From positions 1,679,269 through 1,743,268 of the forward strand of contig CATNEN010000026.1 in the NCBI GenBank assembly GCA_950097015.1: 64,000 nt of DNA. Direction: 5' to 3'. The first letter of the stretch is position 1; each line of letters begins with the position of its first letter. Shown in pieces: positions 55,318 to 64,000 of the stretch. Below the pieces are notes generated by a model. The model saw only the letters and a program-made list of their open reading frames with translations. It did no database searches and was not told where the DNA came from. A program made the position numbers and the translations under genes. This DNA is from Macrostomum hystrix (taxonomy: Eukaryota; Platyhelminthes; Macrostomidae).

Positions 55318-58300
55318 TCATGGCTTGTGAAAGCGCGTAAATTTTTTGCTTTCCTCGTGCACCGGCATTTCGTTAGCCTTGAAGTCGTTCAGCTCCTTGC
55401 GTATGCGAGCCTGCAATGGGAGCGCAGGTAGCTGGTGAAGTTATTTTATTATTATTATTATTATTATTAAAACGCGCACGCCATCTATGGGTGCTGATTT
55501 TTTTTCTTTTTATATATATTTTTTAACAACACATTTAAATGAACAACGAAAAGCAACATAAAAAGCGAAGTTTAGTAGGAATCAAATTTTATTTTATTAC
55601 ACCCATCCTCAATTACCCCAGCTGATGCTGTTGCCCATTTAATAGCTGGGTGAACTGAAGCAATGCAGAGTTAAGTGTCTTGCTGAAGGACACAAATTGT
55701 TCCAGTAGAGTCTAGGATCGAACCCCAACCTTCAAGTCTTGAATCCGACGCTCTAGTCACTAGGCTATAAGCCTCGCTGTGGTTAGAGCGTTTATTAAAG
55801 TCTTAAATTAGGATTATCGATCGAACGACATTGAGAATCGCCCGAACTGGCCACGTGACAGCTGTTGACCAACAGCAACATACTTGTACATGTGAGTAGC
55901 CAATTAAAATGATTTACGACTGTTACCTTATCAATAGCTGTGAGCCTAGTCCACGGCTTGTCTATCATGCGATCGTACTCCTCAGTGTTAGTCACCTCAA
56001 CATAGTCATTGAATCGGATAATTCGCTTCTCGCGCAGCTCCTGCACGGTGGGCCGGAAGCTGAGCTTTCTAGTCAGGAAGCGGATTTTCTGCTGCTTCTC
56101 AGTTTCCAGGGCGGCCTCTGATTTGTCGTGCAGAATGTTTCTGTCCTGCAGTTCAGTTGGCGTCGGCCTCAGGCTCAGCCGGCGTTCGAGCGCAGAGCCG
56201 ATCTTTGAGCGCTCCTCGCGTCGCTGATCAGACGGCACCCGACGCAGGGACAGGGTCTGCTGACGCTCGCGCTGGCGATTCTCCAGGAAGCGCGCCATCG
56301 AGTCGCGTCGGCGAACTCTGGCAGCCAGATCCGAGGCCCTAGAATTGTCGCCCTGATTCGCTTGCGAAGCATTGTCATTGTCTGGCTCCTCTTCATCTGA
56401 GGTTGGCGGCGTTGGCGGGCGATGCCGGACAGTGACGGGTCTGAATGGAGCTCCGCAGGGACGTCTAATGATGCCGCGAATCGGCCGGAAGCTGGGGTCG
56501 GCGGGCTCCCTGGCTGGCACTCGCTCGTAGCGACCAATCACAACAGCTGCTGATTGAACAGGCTGAGGCGACGCTGTGGTCTCGTCCTCATTTGGAACGT
56601 CGTCATAGAAGCGATCGCCACTTTTGGGATCAATGTTGACTGCGGCGTCGGCCGCGGTGTTAGTCTTCTCTTGATCCTTGGCATTGTGTAGCGCCACTGC
56701 TGCAGAAGGCGGTGTCTGCTGCTGCTTGTTCACTCTAGAGGCCAGCAGTTCCGCCTGCAGGCCTTTGGCAGCCACGGCAGCAGCAGCCGCTGCTGAAACG
56801 TGTTATTCAGTTTGCTAATTCCGATCTTCAGACTTATGATCTGGAGGTCAGGAGTTCGAGCCTATCCTTAAAGGTATAAAATTTGTGTCCTTGAGCAAGA
56901 CAATTGATTTCCTAGTTCACACAACTCGACCATGTCAGCTCACCGGCACCTCGCGGTTTAGGCGGTGGAATCGGCGGCAGAACGGCCACGCCGCCAAAGG
57001 CTTTGACCGGGTGAGGCGGAGGTGGCTGCGGCTGCGGCTGCGGCAGATCTGAAGTGGTCGACCAGCATTGGTAGTTTCAGAAAGGAATATGATTTTTCAA
57101 AATCATTAAATTAGAGAAGCACACCTGATTGAGCACAATCAGTCTGCTCACTCATCTGCGTCTCCTGCTTCTGCTTGTCGGCACTAGTCGACGATGAGCC
57201 AGCGGTAGACGGCTGCATCGCCTTTGACGCAGCTGCTTGGGTGTCAGCAGAAGACGATTTGCCCAAGCTCTGGGCTTCAGTGCTGGAGCCGGAGCTTAAC
57301 TGCTGGACGCTGGCAGACTTGCTCACTGCAGCCGTGTCATTAGCAGCTTCGTCTGCGGGACGCAGTTTCAATGGATTCTTGTGACTTTAACAAACTGGGG
57401 GACAATGGGACGAAATTAGGAGCCATTGGGATCAGTGTGTCGAAATGATGGGTCATTGGGATGAGTGTGTCGAAATGATGGGTCATTGGGATGTTTATGT
57501 CGAAATTATGGGTCATTGGGATGTTGATGTCGAAATGATGGGTCATTGGGATGTTGATGTCGAAATGATGGGTCATTGGGATGTTGATGTCGAAATGATG
57601 GGTCATTGGGATGTTGATGTCGAAATGATGGGTCGTTGGGATGTTGATGTCGAAGTGATGGGTCATTGGGATGTTGATGTCGATGTGATGGGTCATTGGG
57701 ATCAGTATGTCGAAATGATAGTAGATCTTTGGGTATGTGTGTGTCGAAATGTCTAAGCTGCCATTTTGAACAATAATAATATTAAACGAGGTTATATTTT
57801 ACATGGAAAATGTTTAGTTCTCATATAAAGCTTGTTGCAGATTTGAGCAACAAGGGAGAGGTGAGCTCAAGAAAGCGTTTGCGAGTCATGAGAAGCTCAG
57901 AAGAAAATTCATTTGTGCTCAACTGAGTTAATAAGAGTACTAAGGGCAGGCGATACGAGCAATAACCCCACAGCCATGTAAACATATTTGTGCGGGTATA
58001 AACAGTTTAGATTGTAAAAATATGTGCTCGCACAAACTTGAATAGACTCGATTTTAACGAAGTTAAAAGCAATAAAAGCACACATTTTCCATGGCACCGG
58101 GTTAATAATAATTAAACAGCTAGAAAATAAAGTATTATTTAATCGCCTTACCGGCATTGACGTTTAACAGCTGTTCGAAGCTCTTCGCTCGGGTCAAATT
58201 AGGGAAAAGATTTCTAAAGAATTTTAACATTACATTTGGAGCAGCCGATTCTGCCCCAAAACTCCTAATTAATCAGAGGCAAGAAAACTTTGCCGCTTCG

Positions 58301-61300
58301 ACTAAAGCGAAATCAGCGCTACAGACATTTCTTGATTGTTTCTGCTTCTCGACAGAACAGCAAAAACTGAAAGAGGTCGTCGCGCAGGCTGCCTTTATAG
58401 AACAAAAACAGACTGTACGAAACTATGTACAGCTATGGCGACTGGGGCCGAGGTGGGTGGAAATGCGAAGGGAAACGAACGGAGAAAGAGAAGTAATTTC
58501 GGGATCAATACAACGAGTAGGCGGGCCGGTTCCTATGCCGAGAGCGGGGTTAGAGGATATTGAGTACTGCATTTGCCCCCAACTATATACGATCAGCTGG
58601 GACAATATTACAAATGGAAAGGTAAGGAAAATGAACATTTACATATGATATCGTAGAATATCCCACTTTTTTTCTACCGGATTCACTAAACTAAGCACTC
58701 TCACCAAATATAGTGTACAGAAGAAGGCTACTATTACAATCCCCCTAGTTATAAAGATTGCACGCATAACACATGCTGCAGAGACAATCCTAGAACAAGA
58801 GACAGAGAAGGGGCACCTATATCGATTGTCTCTGATTCAGTTGAGTACGGCTGCTCAACAGTGCCCCAAAACCTCATGCTTTCCAATCAGGACAAATTAG
58901 ACGAACTTACTATTGGATTGAGCAGTATTATCGAGCACAACATTTAACTATGCAGAGTTAATTCACAACTCAACACACTCACACACGAATCCTATTTTTT
59001 GTTAGCTTTAAATTGACTAATCTCGAATAACCTCTGTTGTCCAATATTGCTAACAAACTACTACTAGTAACGAAATTTGTATTGAAAAAAGAAGGGGAAC
59101 AACCGGTTGATTCCAGCAAATGAATCGCATAGCTAAAACAAGCTGGTGAAAATGAAACTGCCTACTTAGTGTACTATTAGAACATGTCCTATTAGAGCAT
59201 AGCTATGAAATCTGATACTGGTCACAGCAGGGCGGCGCCCATCCAAGTCAGGTCATTTCAAGGCGTGGCGAGGCAGAGACGTTAACTCAAAAATATTAAT
59301 GAGTAGTTTTGTTTTCAGCTTAAGTATTCTTTATCGTTGATGATTTAAATCATCTACTCAATATAAATTAATTTAACCTATTCTGCTCTTTACTAATATA
59401 AACCTAAAAGATTTTTCGCATTCGAATTTTCTAGAAACGTCCTACTAACTTCACCCCTTCCTGGCAGAGGGTTTAGTGGCAGAGCGGTTAAAGCGTTTGC
59501 CTCTCGCACCAAGGTCCCTGAGCTCGATGCCATGGCGAGGCCAGGCCGCGAGGCCGCGAAAAGAAGGCTTGGTGGCTTGTCAGGCAATTTACACCCTTAA
59601 GGGCCAACTTCCAAGGTACAGTGAGAGTGTACGCTGCCTGACGACGAGAAAGTCAGTGCAGATGTACACACCTGTTTGAGTGTGTGCCTGCGTACGGTAT
59701 TTGTGTGCGTGTGTGCTCAGGAGTCAGCGGAATGGGCAGAATTGCCTCCTCGCTGGCTGCGGGTCTAGTGTCACCAAATGATGTGCCATTGCCCGCAGCC
59801 CTCCTGCAATTATTATTCATCCCTAGCCACATCATAGTCACCTCTCTGCTTCATAGCTGCATCCCACTCACTTCTCATGCATCCTAGCAGCATCCCACTC
59901 ACTTCTCATGCATCCTAGCAGCATCCCACTCACTTCTCATGCATCCTAGCAGCATCCCACTCACTTCTCATGCATCCTAGCAGCATCCCACTCACTTATC
60001 ATGCATCTTAGCTGCATCCCACTCACTTCTCATGCATCCTAGCAGCATCCCACTCACTTATCATGCATCCTAGCAGCATCCCACTCACTTCTCATGCATC
60101 CTAGCAGCATCCCACTCACTTCTCCCGCTTCCTAGCAGCATCCCACTCACTTCTCATGCATCTTAGCTGCATCCCACTCACTTCTCATGCATCCTAGCAG
60201 CATCCCACTCACTTATCATGCATCCTAGCAGCATCCCACTCACTTCTCATGCATCCTAGCAGCATCCCACTCACTTCTCATGCATCCTAGCAGCATCCCA
60301 CTCACTTCTCATGCATCCTAGCAGCATCCCACTCACTTCTCATGCATCCTAGCAGCATCCCACTCACTTATCATGCATCTTAGCTGCATCCCACTCACTT
60401 CTCATGCATCCTAGCAGCATCCCACTCACTTATCATGCATCCTAGCAGCATCCCACTCACTTCTCATGCATCCTAGCAGCATCCCACTCACTTCTCCCGC
60501 TTCCTAGCAGCATCCCACTCACTTCTCATGCATCTTAGCTGCATCCCACTCACTTCTCATGCATCCTAGCAGCATCCCACTCACTTATCATGCATCCTAG
60601 CAGCATCCCACTCACTTCTCATGCATCCTAGCAGCATCCCACTCACTTCTCATGCATCCTAGCAGCATCCCACTCACTTCTCATGCATCCTAGCAGCATC
60701 CCACTCACTTCTCATGCATCCTAGCAGCATCCCACTCACTTCTCATGCATCCTAGCAGCATCCCACTCACTTCTCATGCATCCTAGCAGCATCCCACTCA
60801 CTTCTCATGCATCCTAGCAGCATCCCACTCACTTATCATGCATCCTAGCAGCATCCCACTCACTTCTCATGCATCCTAGCAGCATCCCACTCACTTCTCA
60901 TGCATCTTAGCTGCATCCCACTCACTTCTCATGCATCCTAGCAGCATCCCACTCACTTATCATGCATCCTAGCAGCATCCCACTCACTTCTCATGCATCC
61001 TAGCAGCATCCCACTCACTTCTCCCGCTTCCTAGCAGCATCCCACTCACTTCTCATGCATCCTAGCAGCATCCCACTCACTTCTCATGCATCTTAGCTGC
61101 ATCCCACTCACTTCTCATGCATCCTAGCAGCATCCCACTCACTTATCATGCATCCTAGCAGCATCCCACTCACTTCTCATGCATCCTAGCAGCATCCCAC
61201 TCACTTCTCATGCATCCTAGCTGCATCCCACTCACTTCTCATGCATCCTAGCAGCATCCCACTCACTTCTCATGCATCCTAGCAGCATCCCACTCACTTC

Positions 61301-62635
61301 TCATGCATCCTAGCAGCATCCCACTCACTTCTCATGCATCCTAGCAGCATCCCACTCACTTCTCATGCATCCTAGCAGCATCCCACTCACTTCTCATGCA
61401 TCCTAGCTGCATCCCACTCACTTATCATGCATCCTAGCAGCATCCCACTCACTTCTCATGCATCCTAGCTGCATCCCACTCACTTCTCATGCATCCTAGC
61501 AGCATCCCACTCACTTCTCATGCATCCTAGCTGCATCCCACTCACTTATCATGCATCCTAGCAGCATCCCACTCACTTCTCATGCATCCTAGCTGCATCC
61601 CACTCACTTCTCATGCATCCTAGCTGCAGCCCACTCACTTATCATGCATCCTAGCAGCATCCCACTCACTTATCATGCATCCTAGCAGCATCCCACTCAC
61701 TTCTCCCACTTCCTAGAAACATTAAATTCACATTTCTAAGAATTAAAAGTTACTAGCCAAAGCTTACCTCCACCGCCGCCAATTTTGACATGGGTAGTGG
61801 CGTAGGCGGCGGATATCGGCGGGTCCTTATCACGGCGACGGCGCCACTTCCACGGTTTGAATAGGCGACCAAAGCTGGCCAGGCGGCTGCCGGCACTACC
61901 ACTGCTTCCACGAGACTTTGGTGAATTTAAAGCTTGCTGCTGTGCTGCGGCTGCTGTGGTGATGGCATGCACTGAGCAGCTGCGGGCACTCCTTCCTATA
62001 TAAACAAGGAGTTTAATTTGAAAATGTGTACTAATTCATATTTTGCAACACTGAAAATTAGACAGTAGCTTAATAACCCAGAATGACCATAATTGATGTT
62101 GGATATAAAATTGTTATATATAAATACTTCTTGTCTAAATTTTACATCATCTGTTATTCAATGTCCCCGCTTTTAAAAAAATTGAATAAACAATATGCAT
62201 AAGAAGACTTTTATTTTCACTTTTTATCAAATACATAAGCAACGATATGTTAGACTCTGTATTTATTAGATATGAATGCTTATTACTGAACAGCATTGAC
62301 TTTAATAAAACAGACAATCATATGAACAAAAAATAATTATAAATAGTAGCTTTTAGATTTTTACAAATAGCTTTTAGTTTGTAAAATAAAAAATTACCAT
62401 GAGTGTCTTGACTAGATGATGGAGCATATTCATTAAATTCTGTGCTTCCAATCAAATCATCATTTGATAAATGGATATTTTCACCGTTTTCTTTTGGTTC
62501 ATTCATATTTTGATCACTTGATTCGTCTTCATTTATAATCTTTATAGGTTCAGCAATATTTCTAGAGAGGTTGGATGACTGCAGTACAGACTTCAACTTT
62601 AAGGACGATGTAGGAACACTGGTACTACGATGCAT
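55318..62635 (-). CDS. PHACTR: Phosphatase and actin regulator (PHACTR) family protein, one internal exon unresolved
   Basis: Supported minus-strand exons: 62398-62635 (start MHRSTSVPTSSLKLK), 61768-61995, 57125-57377, 56944-57048, 55927-56792 and 55318-55410. PHACTR proteins bind G-actin through RPEL motifs and protein phosphatase 1 through their C-terminus, linking actin state to dephosphorylation. Exon 2 has FGRLFKPWKWRRRRDK, the conserved N-terminal block. The proline-rich exon at 56944 (LPPIPPPKPRG) and an acidic linker follow. The large exon carries RPEL motifs ERRLSLRPTPTELQDRNIL and TRKLSFRPTVQELREKRII, preceded by a degenerate one (LRRVPSDQRREER), then FNDYVEVT and WTRLTAIDK. The last exon, ARIRKELNDFK to KKFTRFHKP, is the PP1-binding tail. 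Exon 2 ends in phase 1 and exon 57125-57377 starts in phase 0, so at least one exon, expected to hold the N-terminal RPEL motif, is missing from my model. Confidence 0.85.
55596..55778 (-). mobile_element. SINE family B, reverse copy, 3'-truncated
   Basis: In reverse it shows the head (TAGTGACTAGAGCGTCGGAT, AAGGTTGGGGTTCGATCC) and the body through CAGTTCACCCAGCTATTAAA to GGTAATTGAGGATGG, then stops. It lies in the last intron of the PHACTR-family gene. Confidence 0.8.
56815..56935 (+). mobile_element. tRNA-derived SINE fragment in a short PHACTR intron
   Basis: GATCTGGAGGTCAGGAGTTC plus GAGCC resembles a B box. It is followed by AAATTTGTGTCCTTGAGCAA and GACAATTGATTTC, a diverged version of the SINE B central body. 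It takes up most of the 151-nt intron between 56793 and 56943. Confidence 0.5.
57412..57722. repeat. Minisatellite, 30-bp unit
   Basis: About ten copies of a 30-bp unit containing GAAATGATGGGTCATTGGGA followed by TGTTGATGTC. It lies just upstream (in minus-strand sense) of the PHACTR exon at 57125-57377. Being a multiple of three it leaves open frames on both strands, which I do not treat as genes. Confidence 0.93.
58356..58947 (+). CDS. Unrecognised cysteine-rich protein, two exons, nested in a PHACTR intron (partial)
   Basis: Exons 58356-58621 and 58714-58947 are joined by a 92-nt intron with donor AAG/GTAAGG and acceptor AATATAG; the frame continues across it for 77 codons to TAA at 58945-58947. 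The upstream acceptor follows a pyrimidine-rich run (TTGTTTCTGCTTCTCGACAG region). A further 5' exon with the true start is expected but I cannot place it, because exon 1 begins in phase 1. The translation contains LEDIEYCICPQLYTISWDN, then after the splice CTEEGYYYNPPSYKDC and THNTCCRDNPRTRDREG, with seven cysteines in about 85 residues, suggesting disulfide bonds and possibly secretion. I do not recognise the family. Codon use is AT-richer than in the neighbouring genes. Confidence 0.6.
59464..59818 (+). mobile_element. SINE family A, full length
   Basis: Head (AGTGGCAGAGCGGTTAAAGC, CACCAAGGTCCCTGAGCTCG), full body and short ATTATT tail. The 31-bp array begins immediately after its tail. 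It lies in a large PHACTR intron. Confidence 0.9.
59825..61725. repeat. Minisatellite, 31-bp unit, 1.9 kb
   Basis: About 60 copies of a 31-bp unit containing TAGCAGCATCCCACTCACTT, followed by CTCATGCATCC. Variants (TTATC for TTCTC, TTAGCTGC for CTAGCAGC, CTCCCGCTTCC) recur in the same order in several blocks. It lies in a PHACTR intron, about 40 bp from the donor of the exon at 61768-61995. Confidence 0.95.
61996..62397. other. PHACTR intron 1
   Basis: A 402-nt AT-rich intron without array or SINE. Splice signals on the minus strand are GT at 62397-62396 and TATAG ending at 61996. Confidence 0.6.
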
Positions 62636-62639
62636 TCTA

Positions 62640-64000
62640 ATTTACTCTGATATCTAATTGAACGCTTTGTTTATATTTCAGAATATTTTAATCTCAATAA
62701 AGACTGATTGGAACATTGGAATCAAGAAGACTCTTAATAAAAAGGCGTCAACAAAAATATTAGTAAAAGTGTATTTGCTGCTTGATCGACATAAGTAAAG
62801 CAAGATGAAACACAACCAGCATACTTCAAAACTATGAGCTACTTAAATAAAAAAAATTTAATTAACACGCAACCCTCTAGATTTTTTAAAGAAACTTATA
62901 AAAAACATAAATTGTTCTTCTTGTCCGTCCGTTTCTTATAAAATTATGATTTTCGCTGAGGCACAGTATAACACAGTTTTAAGTTTTTCTAATTGGGCTT
63001 GGCTGTCCTATATTAAAAAGCACTACCTTAAAAATTAAAACTTTTAAGAAATACATTTTTTTGGAGACGCAAGTGTACGGAAAACTTTTAAGCTATTTTC
63101 ATTTTATAAGAAAACACTACAGTTTACAGTCAGACTCCTAGAAGACTCGTGAGTACTATTGGTCTTCTTCTAGTGGTCCTTGTTCACAACAATAACACGC
63201 CAGACGCACAACAAATAAATTTAGTCTTGACTCGTGAGTTTACTGCAAAATAAAAACCAAGCCAGAGTCGTGCTCGCTTCCCGAACAAATCAGTCTCAGA
63301 GTCAGAGTATAAGGAACTGAAAAACCGAAAGTCTAATTTCAAAACATTATAAGTGGTTAATAGTGTTAATTAAAAATGTTAGTTAAAATGTTAATGGCAA
63401 TGCATTGCACATTAGCCTGGCGCATGCATATTAATGATCAATAGCTACCAAAGTGCACTTTCATTGCACCTAACCTAATAGTTCTATAAAGGTGGCTTAA
63501 TTGTACTGGTTGAGGCTATTTTGCCTGGAGGTTTAAGGATGCCTTTTAGATCATTCCACAAGCAATGGCTTACTGTATATGCTTCATGAGGCCATGAGGG
63601 TTAAGGTATACTTGTGATACTTTAGCTAGTCATTCTAGCATTTAAATATAGTTGAGAAAAGAATATAAAATATAGCTTTGCTTATTAGTTGTAGGCCTAG
63701 CTAGCTATAGTTTCTAGATTAGCATTTATGTACAAATTATCTTTCCTATGCATTGCATGTGTATGATTTCTACTAAATTGGTAGAATTATTACTATTTAA
63801 TTAGCTATCCTGGCACTATATAGTTAATTATGCATTCACAGTAATTTTTAGGAATTTTAATCTCAATTAAGTTCTAGTGGGTTGGCCTATGGTGTATTCA
63901 TTTATACATGACACAGTCTATGAGTTAGTTGACCAATTAATAAATTTAAGTAAGCCAGACTGCCCAAAATTCTCAGAACTTGGTTAGCTAGTTGTTTCGT
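62640..64000. other. Upstream flank of the PHACTR-family gene
   Basis: AT-rich sequence to the window edge with no gene recognised. Words such as TAGGCCTAGCTAGCTATAG near 63690 resemble sequence near 2620-2680 but are too short and AT-rich to call a repeat family. A further 5' exon or promoter could lie here. Confidence 0.4.

Noticed and set aside
55909-56342. Several plus-strand frames opposite the PHACTR exon
   Set aside because: They overlap the well-supported minus-strand RPEL exon and have no motif or splice support.
59825-61725. CRISPR-like regular array
   Set aside because: Units are contiguous with no unique spacers, and the genome is eukaryotic. The same applies to all other arrays here.

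Overview
This is nuclear DNA from an animal, most likely an invertebrate. The exons are GC-rich, the introns and spacers are AT-rich, and coding sequence is joined by clean GT/AG introns. I can rebuild seven recognisable animal genes and one unrecognised spliced gene. There are no bacterial features. A spiralian such as a flatworm is possible, because 3' splice-site-like sequences lie just upstream of many start codons (as expected if a spliced leader is added), but I cannot name the species from this window.

Layout from left to right: a decayed Tc1/mariner-type transposon with about 170-bp terminal inverted repeats (363-1934); a BTB-BACK-kelch gene resembling IVNS1ABP (+, 3285-14505, 8 exons); an ATP9-type P4-ATPase (+, 17349-26449, 9 exons) whose catalytic motifs are intact but whose reading frame is broken by two single-base insertions; ribosomal protein L10 (+, 28438-29100, uninterrupted); a secreted protein with a PAN/apple-like and a fibrinogen C-terminal domain (+, 30553-42080, 5 exons); NOL12 (-, 42704-43385, 3 exons); a LINE fragment and a foldback DNA element with a perfect 9-bp target duplication (46474-47252); Rab geranylgeranyltransferase alpha, RABGGTA (+, 47716-51293, 4 exons); and a PHACTR-family gene (-, 55318-62635), with a small two-exon cysteine-rich gene on the opposite strand inside one of its introns (58356-58947).

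The dominant non-genic feature is tandem repetition. At least thirteen unrelated minisatellites (units 14-47 bp, arrays 0.2-3.9 kb) occupy roughly a quarter or more of the window, almost always inside an intron or directly beside a gene. One intron of the fibrinogen-like gene is minisatellite almost from splice donor to splice acceptor. These arrays create the longest open reading frames in the window (up to about 600 codons, often on both strands); I consider them artefacts of units that do not shift the frame. At least two tRNA-derived SINE families (called A and B here) are scattered through introns and spacers.

The genes do not form a pathway. They are housekeeping or cell-biology genes (lipid flippase, translation, Rab prenylation, rRNA maturation, actin/PP1 regulation) plus one secreted lectin-like protein. 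All identifications come from reading motifs and matching splice phases by eye; no database search was run.
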